Shown here in pieces: positions 1 to 8,895 of a DNA stretch of 64,000 nucleotides (position 1 is its first letter; each line of letters starts with the position of its first letter). Made by a program: the position numbers and the translations under genes. Under the pieces are notes generated by a model. That model ran no database searches. It was not told the DNA's origin and saw nothing but the letters and a program-made list of their open reading frames with translations. The DNA lies in NCBI GenBank assembly GCA_017468925.1, contig JAFUHI010000001.1:104172-168171 (forward strand). The letters are read 5' to 3'. The stretch comes from Bacilli bacterium (lineage in GTDB: Bacteria > Bacillota_I > Bacilli_A > RFN20 > CAG-826).

Positions 1-387
1 GAATTGCTCCAAAAGATAAACAAAGAGCAAGGGGCAACCATTATCGTATCCAGCCATATTCTTTCTGAATTAGGCAAATTTGCCACCTCATATGTTTTCT
101 TGGATCAAGGCGAAAAAATCAAAGAAGCAACTGAGCAAGAACTAGAATCCAACGGTGGCAAAATAATCAAAATCACCGCAAAAGACAATAAAAAAGCCTG
201 CAAAGCCTTGACGGATTTGAAATATGAGCATGTAGAAAAAGATGACACAATCATCATCTCTAACGTTAATAATGTCGCCGAGGCGATAAACAAAATGGCG
301 AAAGCGGGAATCGAATTCGTCTCATTCAAAGAAGAATCTTCCGATCTCGAACAATTCTTTGTCGATTTGTTGGAGGAGCTACAATAA
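1..387 (+). CDS. ABC transporter ATP-binding protein, C-terminal part (5' end outside window)
   Basis: The frame is open from the first base and ends in TAA at 385-387, so only the last ~128 residues of the protein are present. The H-loop (switch) of an ABC ATPase is visible near the start in the segment ATIIVSSHILSEL, followed by the typical downstream strand and a C-terminal extension of about 85 residues. The Walker A, signature and Walker B motifs must lie upstream of the window. The stop overlaps the start of the permease gene (TAATG), so the two are translationally coupled and should form one exporter. The combination resembles BcrA/CcmA-type ABC-2 exporters (drug, peptide or polysaccharide). 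The substrate cannot be inferred. Confidence 0.85.
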   Translation, partial: ELLQKINKEQGATIIVSSHILSELGKFATSYVFLDQGEKIKEATEQELESNGGKIIKITAKDNKKACKALTDLKYEHVEKDDTIIISNVNNVAEAINKMAKAGIEFVSFKEESSDLEQFFVDLLEELQ

Positions 388-1316
388 TGGAAAACAATAT
401 CAAATCAATTGAATCACGTTCCTCCTTCTCTCATATGAAGGATTTATTCAAGATGTTCTTATTCAGAATGTGGAGAGACTCATCTTTATACGTATTGCTA
501 GGTATTGATGTGGTGGTCTCTGCTATTTTCTTTATCGTGATAGGCGCAATATCATCCGATTTGAATAACAATTCCGGGGCGGACTTCTCCTATTATTTCG
601 TTTGGTGCCAGATAATGGCTTCGGGCTCGATAGGCTTAATCATGATACTAATGTTAGGTTTGCTTTTCTCCACCAATTTCTTTGCCCGTGAATTTAATTT
701 CGGCACTATAAGAAACATATTTTTAGCAGGAAAGAAGAGGATTGAGCTTTATGTGTCGGTTCTATTGATGACTGCGATAATCACTTTAGTTTTCTTTTTG
801 ATTCCTTTTGTCATTGCTTCATTAACGTCTGTTATCTTCTCCGTACCTTTATTTGCAGAAACCACTGACTACGCTAAATTCTTTCTCGGCGCGGCTTTGA
901 TATTATTATTCGGTTTATCGTGCGTATGCTTTGTCGTTTCCATCACCTTTATGATGGGAAGGGGTGGCCCAGCCTATTGGATATTCTATGGCTCATTCCT
1001 CTTGATCTATGTCGGATTCACCATCATGAATCTTATCCAAGGATTGCACGTCCCTGGTGATGAAGCGGAAAGAGTGAAATATTTAGAAACATGGACCAAG
1101 ATAAACGAACTCATACCAACCTATCAGCTATCCTATTTTAGAGCGATGTGTGATTTTGATAATCTAGGCGAAGCGTCTATGGCACTTTTTGGCAACACTT
1201 ATTCGCTTGATCAAATGCCTTCAATCATCACCAAAGCCGTTCTTGAATACACCTTATGGGGTGGCCTTTGGACATTCTTAGGCATATTTACATTCAATCG
1301 TAAAGATTTGAAGTAA
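387..1316 (+). CDS. ABC-2 type transporter permease
   Basis: This 309-residue protein has about six long hydrophobic segments (around residues 35-60, 75-100, 125-155, 165-195, 200-220 and 285-305), the usual layout of an ABC-2 membrane subunit. The start ATG at 387 overlaps the stop of the ATPase gene and is preceded by GGAGGAG at 372-378 inside that gene, which supports this start and coupled translation. It should dimerise in the membrane and be powered by the upstream ATPase. The substrate is unknown. No conserved catalytic motif is expected in this family, so the call rests on topology and operon context. Confidence 0.8.
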   Translation: MENNIKSIESRSSFSHMKDLFKMFLFRMWRDSSLYVLLGIDVVVSAIFFIVIGAISSDLNNNSGADFSYYFVWCQIMASGSIGLIMILMLGLLFSTNFFAREFNFGTIRNIFLAGKKRIELYVSVLLMTAIITLVFFLIPFVIASLTSVIFSVPLFAETTDYAKFFLGAALILLFGLSCVCFVVSITFMMGRGGPAYWIFYGSFLLIYVGFTIMNLIQGLHVPGDEAERVKYLETWTKINELIPTYQLSYFRAMCDFDNLGEASMALFGNTYSLDQMPSIITKAVLEYTLWGGLWTFLGIFTFNRKDLK

Positions 1317-1377
1317 ACCCATTTGCTAACACAACATTATTTAAGTACTCTTTGTTTTTTTGATAAAAGAGTTAAAA

Positions 1378-1383
1378 TATAAT
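1378..1383 (+). promoter_or_regulatory. candidate -10 box for ogt
   Basis: A perfect TATAAT lies 20 bases before the ogt start codon in an 87-bp gap. The best -35-like sequence, TTGTTT at 1352-1357, is 20 bases upstream of it, slightly too far. No Shine-Dalgarno sequence is visible before the ATG at 1404. Confidence 0.4.
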
Positions 1384-1403
1384 CAACAAACGGTATTAAT
1401 AAT

Positions 1404-1880
1404 ATGGATGAGATTCTTTATTCGATTTATGATACTAAACTTGGCGATGTGACAATCTCTGCGAAAGAAAAAGCAGTCGTGGGTCTTTTATATGGCTCCA
1501 ACGATCCAGAGAATCAGACATTCGGCGAGAACACCCTTTTATTGGACACAATCGTAGAAGTCAATCGTTTCTGCTATGGCCAATTGAAGAATTTCACCAT
1601 CAAAGTGGAATTATCCGGTACTGAATTCGAGAAAAAGGTCTATGAATACGTCATGAGCATTCCTTATGGCGAAACAAGAAGCTATCAAGATGTCGCAGTG
1701 GCGATAGGCGAACCGAATTCTGCGCGCGCTGTTGCAGTCGCCTTAAACAAGAACCCAATACCAATCATCATCCCATGCCACCGAGTAATCGGAAAAGATG
1801 GTGATCTAGTAGGATACGTCGATAGCCTTGATAAAAAAGAAAAGCTTCTAGAAATAGAAAGAGAAACATTGAGGAAATAA
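1404..1880 (+). CDS. ogt: methylated-DNA--[protein]-cysteine S-methyltransferase
   Basis: This suicide repair protein transfers the alkyl group from O6-alkylguanine in DNA to its own cysteine. The active-site motif IPCHRVIG is present near residue 124, with the acceptor Cys in PCHRV. The helix-turn-helix region (YGETRSYQDVA, around residue 90, and the Ala/Arg-rich recognition helix after it) precedes it as usual. The length of 158 residues matches the Ogt/MGMT family. The gene stands alone, with its own -10 box and a terminator shared with the convergent thrS. Confidence 0.93.
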   Translation: MDEILYSIYDTKLGDVTISAKEKAVVGLLYGSNDPENQTFGENTLLLDTIVEVNRFCYGQLKNFTIKVELSGTEFEKKVYEYVMSIPYGETRSYQDVAVAIGEPNSARAVAVALNKNPIPIIIPCHRVIGKDGDLVGYVDSLDKKEKLLEIERETLRK

Positions 1881-1919
1881 AAAAATCTGGCAGGGGTTAA
1901 CCGCCAGATTCTTTTTTTG
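1881..1919. terminator. bidirectional rho-independent terminator between ogt and thrS
   Basis: AATCTGGC at 1884-1891 pairs with GCCAGATT at 1903-1910 around an 11-base loop. On the plus strand the stem is followed by a run of T (1912-1918), and on the minus strand by the complement of A1881-1885. It therefore serves both the rightward ogt and the leftward thrS, whose coding region begins at 1920. Confidence 0.85.
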
Positions 1920-3818
1920 TTATAGATAACGCAATTTCTCTTCAACCGACTTCGTTATGAGTTTCTTGAACTCTTCTAAGGAGACGCTTATCTGTTCTTT
2001 TTCTCCAAAGACACGATAGGTGACGGATTTGGAATCCCTCTCCTTGTCTCCCAAGACCAAAGTGAAGGGGATTTTATTGACTTGAGCGTTTCTCATTCTG
2101 TAGCCAAGTTTCTCATTTGAATCGTCGATTTTGCAGCGAATCCCCACTGAAACGAGGGAATCATACACTTCTTTAGCATATTCATTCTGCGCGGAAGAGA
2201 CAGGCAATATCGCACATTGGATTGGTGCGATCCATGTTGGGAAAGCCCCTCCATAGTTCTCAGTGATAATGCCGATGAATCTTTCGACCGAACCAAAGAC
2301 TACGCGGTGAAGTAAATATGGTTCTTTCTTTTCTCCATTCTCATCGATGTAGAAGCAGCCGAACCTGTGTGGGAGATTAACATCGAGTTGAATCGTTCCA
2401 CATTGCCAAGTACGGCCCATAGAGTCTTTTAGCTTGAAATCTAGTTTAGGACCATAGAAGGCTCCATCGCCTTCATTGATGGAATATTCATGTCCTGAAT
2501 CGATACACGCTTGGGCTAAAGCCGCTTCGCTTCTCTTCCAGAATTCTTCGCTTCCGATATGATCTTCTGGCATGGTTGAAAGAACGATGCGATAGCTTAA
2601 GCCAAATACGTTATATACCTCATCCATCACTCGCATAATGGCTTTGACCTCGCTTTCGACTTGGTCAGGTCTAATGAAGGTGTGGGCGTCGTCTTGGGTA
2701 AAGGCCCTAACTCTAAATAAACCATTTAAGGCGCCAGATGCTTCGTGTCTATGAACGTGGCCTAACTCTGCAAACCTTAAAGGCAATTCCCTATAGGAGT
2801 GGATGTCGTTTTTATAAACCAATATTGCGCCTGGGCAATTCATAGGTTTAATGGCGAAATCTTTCTCATCAATCTTAGTAGTGTACATATTGTCTCTATA
2901 ATGATCCCAATGTCCTGAAGTCTCCCACAAATCACGGGAAAGCATGGTCGGAGTCTCGACCTGGACATAGCCATTTCTTAGATGCACTTTTCTCCAATAA
3001 TCTAATAAAGCGTTCTTCAAAAGCATTCCATTTGGCAAGAAGAAGGGGAAGCCAGGACCATAATCGGAAATCATGAACAAACCTAAATCTCTTCCGAGTT
3101 TGCGGTGGTCATTCGCTTTTCTCTTCTCTAATATCTCTAAATAAGAGGCAAGCTCTTCCTTGCTCCACCATGAGGTGCCATAGATTCTTGTTAATTGTTT
3201 GTTTTTGCTATCGCCTCTCCAATAGGCACCCGCTAAAGAAAGCAATTTGAAATTCTTTATGAATCCGGTTGAGGGGACGTGAGGTCCGCGGCATAGATCA
3301 ACAAATTCACCCTGTTCATATAAAGATATATTGTCTTCAATGCCTTCAATCAATTCGAGTTTGTATGGATTGTCTACAAAGACTTTTTTGGCCTCTTTTG
3401 CATCGACATCTTTTCTAATAAAAGGAACATTTTCCTTCGAAATCCTTGCCATTTCCGCCTCAATCGCGGCAAAATCATTCTCCGTAAGTGATTCATCTCC
3501 GAAATCTACATCGTAATAGAATCCCTCTTCAATTGCAGGTCCATAACCGAATTTGGCCTGTGGATGAAGCCTCTTTATCGCCTGGGCCATAAGATGGGAG
3601 GTGGAGTGGTTTAGTATCTCGAATGCCTCTTTATCGCTTGTGTGGATAAAGACTATTTCTTCATTCTCCAGAAGAACTCTTCTCATGTCGAATGTCTTTT
3701 CGCCAACCTTATAAGCGATGATTTTGTTTTTGTTTTCTGGCTCTAGAGTTTTCGCTGCGACAAAACCATTCGCATTTTCTTCGATTTCCCTTGGCTTTCC
3801 TTGATAGATGATTTTCAT
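1920..3818 (-). CDS. thrS: threonine--tRNA ligase
   Basis: This enzyme charges tRNA-Thr with threonine. The 632-residue protein has an N-terminal TGS domain (1-60), the editing domain with the HxxxH metal-type motif HSTSH at 71-75, the class II catalytic core (motif 2 around RFAELGHVHRHE, motif 3 around GSVERFIG) and a C-terminal anticodon-binding domain beginning near WIAPIQCAILPV. The frame is open a further 20 codons upstream. The start at 3818 was chosen because a perfect AGGAGG (complement of 3825-3830) sits 6 bases before it and because MKIIYQGK is a normal TGS beginning; the longer frame would run into the T-box. Expression is controlled by the T-box leader. Confidence 0.96.
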   Translation of the reverse strand: MKIIYQGKPREIEENANGFVAAKTLEPENKNKIIAYKVGEKTFDMRRVLLENEEIVFIHTSDKEAFEILNHSTSHLMAQAIKRLHPQAKFGYGPAIEEGFYYDVDFGDESLTENDFAAIEAEMARISKENVPFIRKDVDAKEAKKVFVDNPYKLELIEGIEDNISLYEQGEFVDLCRGPHVPSTGFIKNFKLLSLAGAYWRGDSKNKQLTRIYGTSWWSKEELASYLEILEKRKANDHRKLGRDLGLFMISDYGPGFPFFLPNGMLLKNALLDYWRKVHLRNGYVQVETPTMLSRDLWETSGHWDHYRDNMYTTKIDEKDFAIKPMNCPGAILVYKNDIHSYRELPLRFAELGHVHRHEASGALNGLFRVRAFTQDDAHTFIRPDQVESEVKAIMRVMDEVYNVFGLSYRIVLSTMPEDHIGSEEFWKRSEAALAQACIDSGHEYSINEGDGAFYGPKLDFKLKDSMGRTWQCGTIQLDVNLPHRFGCFYIDENGEKKEPYLLHRVVFGSVERFIGIITENYGGAFPTWIAPIQCAILPVSSAQNEYAKEVYDSLVSVGIRCKIDDSNEKLGYRMRNAQVNKIPFTLVLGDKERDSKSVTYRVFGEKEQISVSLEEFKKLITKSVEEKLRYL

Positions 3819-3830
3819 AATTAACCTCCT

Positions 3831-4005
3831 AAAAAATAAAGAAACGCCCCATATAAGGACGCTTCCGCGTGGTACCACCTTATTTCGGAATATAATTCCG
3901 CTCTTTCTCGCCTTAACGCGGCTGAGTTACGCTTGACTCATCGCCAAGAGCTCCGGAGTGGTACTCCATATGGCTATAGCCATTTGAGCATGTCTCCTTC
4001 ATAGC
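3831..4005 (-). promoter_or_regulatory. T-box riboswitch leader of thrS
   Basis: Read on the minus strand, the leader contains the T-box core AAGGTGGTACCACGCGG (about 3864-3880), the segment that pairs with the free CCA end of uncharged tRNA. It is preceded by a small hairpin CGGAA-TTATA-TTCCG and an upstream hairpin TGAGT...ACTCA. It is followed by a terminator hairpin, AAGCGTCC paired with GGGGCGTT (about 3843-3864), ending in a T-rich run just before the thrS Shine-Dalgarno sequence. This is the canonical arrangement in which uncharged tRNA-Thr stabilises the antiterminator and lets thrS be transcribed. The Stem I specifier codon was not assigned with confidence; an ACC lies in the GGAGT-ACC-ACTCC segment. 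Confidence 0.9.
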
Positions 4006-4011
4006 GTATTA

Positions 4012-4039
4012 ATAATAATCTAATGAAATATATAGTCAA
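4012..4039 (-). promoter_or_regulatory. promoter for the thrS T-box leader
   Basis: On the minus strand, TTGACT (complement of 4034-4039) is followed after 16 bases by TATTAT (complement of 4012-4017). This places the transcript start near 4005, just ahead of the T-box. The promoter begins right behind the pyk stop codon, and no pyk terminator is visible, so read-through from pyk is also possible. Confidence 0.6.
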
Positions 4040-4045
4040 GCAACA

Positions 4046-5503
4046 TTATTCCAAATCTTCGATTGGGTTGACTGTTAATATTCTCATGAAATTGGTCTTC
4101 CCAGATCCTGTTGGGGTGCCGCCAGATAGAACGATATAATCACCGACTTTCATGCCTAAATCTCTAGCAATTTTAATTGCTAAGACTTCCATTTCCTCAA
4201 CGAAGTCAGGCATCGTGGTTTTGATAAGAACACTATAAACACCCCACATCCATCCAGAATTCAAAGCGCTTTTTCTCCTATTGGTGACGGAGATTATTGG
4301 GCAGCAGGGTCTAGCTTTGGAGATGCGGTTTGTCGATTTGCCGGTTTCGGTGAAATTGACAATCAATTTAGCGCCGATTAATAAAGCGGTAGTGGCAACC
4401 GCATTAGCGATCGCATCATTGTTTTCTCTTTCAGATGTTTCATAAGCTTCTCTAGCCAATTCATCATAATGGAGATATTTTTCGGCGGTGCTAGCGATAG
4501 CGGATTGCATCCTAACTGATTCAACTGGATATTTTCCTGAAGCCGATTCGCCAGAAAGCATAACGCAGTCGCAGCTTTCATTAATCGCCGTGGCAACATC
4601 ACCGACCTCCGCTCTAGTGGGGCGAGGATGGGTGCACATCGAATCAAGCATCTGGGTAGCGACGATGACTGGTTTACCAACCTTTCTGCATAAATCACAG
4701 ATTTGTTTTTGGACGTGTGGGACATCTTGAGGAGGAATCTCATCGCCCAAATCACCTCTAGCGACCATGACTCCATCAGCAAGAGAAATAATCTCTTCAA
4801 TATTGCTTAATCCTTCGGGGTTTTCGATTTTGGCGAAAATAGGCATATCAGGTTTGCCATATTTTTTGCAGATTTCTTTTAAATCGATTACGTCTTGCGG
4901 CCTTCTTACAAAAGAAGCAAATACGCAATCGATATCTTGCTCGCAGCCGAATTTGATATCGAGTTCATCTTGTGGGGAAATGAAATCCATCGTTAATCTA
5001 GAAAGAGGGACATTCATCCCTTTTTGGTCTTTGATGTAGTGGTCGTTTTGGGCAACACAGACCAATTCACGATTCTTTGAATCTTTCTCGACCACCTTCA
5101 ATTCAAGATTGCCGTCATCAATAAGGATGATCTCATTGACTTTGATATCATCATATAGACCTTTGTATGTGCAATAGAATTTCTCTTTGGTGCCAAGTAT
5201 CTTTTCGGAAGTGATTCTGATTTTATCACCGGTCTTGATATCGACTTTGCCATTTTCCATATAACCCGTTCTGATTTCTGGGCCTTTGGTGTCTATAGCA
5301 ACAGGGATGTAGATTCCGTATTTCTTTTCAAAATCACGTGCGATTTTGATTTTCTGCAACTGTTCTTCGTGAGTGCCATGCGAAAAATTGATACGCATGA
5401 CATTCATCCCTTCTTTGTAAAGTTTATAAACCATTTCCTCGTTATCGGAGGCGGGGCCGATTGTCGCGATGATTTTTGTTTTCTTTTGAATGTGTAATTC
5501 CAT
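4046..5503 (-). CDS. pyk: pyruvate kinase
   Basis: This enzyme catalyses the last step of glycolysis, phosphoenolpyruvate plus ADP to pyruvate plus ATP. The 485-residue protein begins with the typical KTKIIATIGPAS and carries the active-site block IFAKIENPEGL...ADGVMVARGDLG around residues 220-250, the metal/substrate region that defines the family. The B domain lies between about residues 70 and 170. The C-terminal domain ends with SGGTPTGSGKTNFMRI. The extra C-terminal PEP-utilizer domain of Bacillus Pyk is absent. It lies 12 bases downstream of pfkA on the same strand, so the two glycolytic genes probably form an operon. Confidence 0.97.
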   Translation of the reverse strand: MELHIQKKTKIIATIGPASDNEEMVYKLYKEGMNVMRINFSHGTHEEQLQKIKIARDFEKKYGIYIPVAIDTKGPEIRTGYMENGKVDIKTGDKIRITSEKILGTKEKFYCTYKGLYDDIKVNEIILIDDGNLELKVVEKDSKNRELVCVAQNDHYIKDQKGMNVPLSRLTMDFISPQDELDIKFGCEQDIDCVFASFVRRPQDVIDLKEICKKYGKPDMPIFAKIENPEGLSNIEEIISLADGVMVARGDLGDEIPPQDVPHVQKQICDLCRKVGKPVIVATQMLDSMCTHPRPTRAEVGDVATAINESCDCVMLSGESASGKYPVESVRMQSAIASTAEKYLHYDELAREAYETSERENNDAIANAVATTALLIGAKLIVNFTETGKSTNRISKARPCCPIISVTNRRKSALNSGWMWGVYSVLIKTTMPDFVEEMEVLAIKIARDLGMKVGDYIVLSGGTPTGSGKTNFMRILTVNPIEDLE

Positions 5504-5515
5504 GGTTTCTCTCTT

Positions 5516-6539
<1,024 letters not shown>

Positions 6540-6584
6540 AAGAAATCTAAAAAGTAAAAAAAGAGCAAATTAAATATATTTTTA

Positions 6585-6619
6585 AATGTGGAAAACTATC
6601 TTTATGAATGTGGAAAACT
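6585..6619. repeat. two direct copies of a DnaA-box-like sequence between pfkA and dnaB
   Basis: AATGTGGAAAACT occurs at 6585-6597 and again at 6607-6619, with a period of 22 bp, about two helical turns. The core TGTGGAAAA is the complement of TTTTCCACA, one mismatch from the DnaA box TTATCCACA. They lie upstream of the dnaB-dnaI promoter. Confidence 0.5.
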
Positions 6620-6704
6620 TGAAAAAGAGTAGGAAATAAGGTTAATAATTGAAACAAACGTAGATGTTAAAAAATCAAAAAAGCTAGAAATTACCGAAAC
6701 TTTT

Positions 6705-6735
6705 TTAACAAATCCGCAAATTAATGTGCTACAAT
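6705..6735 (+). promoter_or_regulatory. dnaB promoter, extended -10, ending 7 bases before the start codon
   Basis: TGCTACAAT, an extended -10 element, occupies 6727-6735. A TTAACA at 6705-6710 could be the -35, with a long 19-base spacer. Only 7 bases separate the hexamer from the dnaB ATG at 6743, so transcription should begin at or next to the start codon. No Shine-Dalgarno sequence is present. Confidence 0.55.
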
Positions 6736-6742
6736 TCTTCTC

Positions 6743-8014
6743 ATGAATAAAACCATATCCCCCTCAGATATATTCGAAATAAGACAAATGTCGCTTGTTT
6801 CAGAACTAGACAAGCAGATATTGATGGATTTCTACGCTCCAATAATTGGGATGCGCTCTTTCGCCTTATATACCTTTCTTTTGGATTTAAGAAGAAAATC
6901 CATAAACTCATTCGATAAATTGCTTAATAGGACCGCGATGACGATAAAAGAAATAAGCGATTCTTTTTCATCTTTGGAAGCGCTTGGGTTAGTGGATTCG
7001 TATTTAAGCGAAAAAGACGGAGTGTCCTATTACATTTTCTGCCTCTATTCGCCAAAAATGCCAAATGAGTTCCTGAAGAATCCTTTCTTATTGCAATTGC
7101 TTCTTTCGATGGTTGGGGAAGAAGGGATTAGGTCTCTAGCGAAAAAATACGATTTGGATGATGTTCCTCCCGCTGGATATAAAAGGATAAGCACATCATT
7201 CAAAGAATATTTCAACCCAGATAGCACTTCAACTTTGCCTCGTTCGGTTCTTGATTTAGTAAGCGGCACTAAAAAGACGAGAGAAATAGGGGAGATGATT
7301 GACTTCAATAAACTACTCGCCGAACTGCATAAAATCGACCACAGGTTTATGAGAGAATCGTTCTCTGAAGAGGAGCTTCTTAAAATCTCTTCATCCGCCT
7401 CATTATTTGGCGTCTCATACGAGGATGTTGCCTTTGCTATAACCGATTCATTTGATTTTGATAAAAGGATAGGGGCGAGACTTGACGTTAATACATTCTC
7501 CTCATCGCTTTTATCAAAAAACAAAATACCTTCTTTATCTACTCCATCGATAAGCGACCTTAATGTCAATGAGCTTGGAGATAGCAGAAACGCTTTGTTC
7601 TTAAAGGACATGGAAACTATTAGACCAGTCCAATATCTTTGCAAATTGCAGGGAAATCATAAACCATCCAGCTATGATTTAAGGATAATCATGATGCTTA
7701 AAAACGATATCGGGCTAGCCGAACCTGCGATAAATGCTTTAATCAGCTATGTCCTCCAAAACAATAACAATATCCTTGCGAAAGGTTTATGCGAGATGCT
7801 TGGGGCAGAGCTCGTCCGAGCGAAAATATCTTCATCAATCGACACGATTAATTATTTGAAGAACCGCAAGAAGACAATCGCTTCAAAGAAGACTAATAAT
7901 TATAAGAATAAAGATAAACGAGACATCGCCCCCTCTTATATAAAGAATGAAGGAAAAGAAGAAGAGATGAGCGATGAGGAATTTAAGAAAATGATGGAGG
8001 ATATCGCCAAATGA
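6743..8014 (+). CDS. dnaB: replication initiation and membrane attachment protein DnaB (DnaB/DnaD family)
   Basis: In Bacilli this is the primosome protein that works with DnaD and DnaI to load the replicative helicase (not the E. coli DnaB helicase). The 423-residue protein starts with a winged-helix region (about 1-110, IFEIRQMSLVSELDKQIL...) and has a C-terminal DnaB_2/DDBH2-type helical domain (about 290-370) followed by a Lys-rich acidic tail. Its stop overlaps the start of dnaI by 4 bases, the pairing seen in B. subtilis, which strongly supports the call. The promoter predicts a leaderless transcript. Confidence 0.85.
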   Translation: MNKTISPSDIFEIRQMSLVSELDKQILMDFYAPIIGMRSFALYTFLLDLRRKSINSFDKLLNRTAMTIKEISDSFSSLEALGLVDSYLSEKDGVSYYIFCLYSPKMPNEFLKNPFLLQLLLSMVGEEGIRSLAKKYDLDDVPPAGYKRISTSFKEYFNPDSTSTLPRSVLDLVSGTKKTREIGEMIDFNKLLAELHKIDHRFMRESFSEEELLKISSSASLFGVSYEDVAFAITDSFDFDKRIGARLDVNTFSSSLLSKNKIPSLSTPSISDLNVNELGDSRNALFLKDMETIRPVQYLCKLQGNHKPSSYDLRIIMMLKNDIGLAEPAINALISYVLQNNNNILAKGLCEMLGAELVRAKISSSIDTINYLKNRKKTIASKKTNNYKNKDKRDIAPSYIKNEGKEEEMSDEEFKKMMEDIAK

Positions 8015-8895
8015 AAAGCACCAGAGATATAAATGCTGCAAATGTAGACAAAGATATCGAATCTTTGATTGATTTCTCTTCTTACGATATCCAAACTTTA
8101 ATGCAAGAACATGACTTATCGAAAGAAGAGGTCATCAAATACTACAACCTGATTGAATCCTATCTTTTGGATAAAAAAGTTTGCGATAGATGTCCAGGGT
8201 TATCTATGTGTCCAAAGGCTGATCAATATATCCAAGCCACATTAGAAAAGAAAGATGGAGAATTGACTAGAAAAGTCGGGTATTGCACCCCATATAGAGA
8301 AAAGCTAAAGGTTGATTCCTTGTTTTTGCTAAGGGATTATCCAGAAGAATTCTCCAACGTCGTCGCATCTAGTTTAACCAAAACAAAAAGAGTAATGTCT
8401 CTATTCAAATCTTTAGCGGATACCAGGCAAAACGAAACCAAACCATTCCTTTATGTCCATGGACAATTAGGAAGCGGAAGAACATATCTTCTTTCGGCTT
8501 ATGCGAATACATTCATCCAAAGCGGAAGAACCGCGGCATTCATGGATTGCAACACAAGAATCGATGAGCTAAAAAGCATGACAATAAGCGATAAAGCCCA
8601 ATTTGAAAGAGCGATTAAAGTTTTATGTGAATGTGATTTGCTGATTTTAGATGAATTTGGAAATTGGTATTTAAGCGAATACACGATTGCAAATGTTTTA
8701 TACCCATTAATCGCATATCGCGCAAAAAATAAGAAATTCACCGTCATATCAAGCGATTATTCATTAAGTGATGTCGCCTTCACCTTTGGTGACACGCAAA
8801 GCGCTAAAGTTAGAGGCAAACAAGTAATAAGCCTAATCAAAAGCGCACTTAATGAAGAGGTTGTGGTGCAAAAAGGCGTTGAGCAGAAGCTCTAA
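8011..8895 (+). CDS. dnaI: primosomal helicase loader DnaI, with an atypical Walker A motif
   Basis: DnaI is the AAA+ ATPase that loads the replicative helicase. The N-terminal domain has the zinc-binding cysteines of the family (CDRCPGLSMC around residue 58, and C89). The AAA+ domain starts near residue 145, with Walker B LLILDEFG near residue 210. The Walker A motif reads GQLGSGRT: the invariant lysine is replaced by arginine (AGA codon at about 8478). The sensor region ISSDYS is present. Length (294 residues) and adjacency to dnaB fit. It converges on the mutM/coaE gene, with the two stop codons overlapping. Whether it hydrolyses ATP is uncertain. Confidence 0.87.
   Translation: MKSTRDINAANVDKDIESLIDFSSYDIQTLMQEHDLSKEEVIKYYNLIESYLLDKKVCDRCPGLSMCPKADQYIQATLEKKDGELTRKVGYCTPYREKLKVDSLFLLRDYPEEFSNVVASSLTKTKRVMSLFKSLADTRQNETKPFLYVHGQLGSGRTYLLSAYANTFIQSGRTAAFMDCNTRIDELKSMTISDKAQFERAIKVLCECDLLILDEFGNWYLSEYTIANVLYPLIAYRAKNKKFTVISSDYSLSDVAFTFGDTQSAKVRGKQVISLIKSALNEEVVVQKGVEQKL

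Noticed and set aside
2093..2296. Numerous short frames antisense or shifted inside thrS, pyk, dnaE, hsdR and other genes
   Set aside because: They lie wholly within well-supported genes in other frames and have no starts with ribosome binding sites.
3819..3878. 20-codon upstream extension of thrS
   Set aside because: It runs through the Shine-Dalgarno sequence and T-box terminator; the ATG at 3818 has a perfect AGGAGG.
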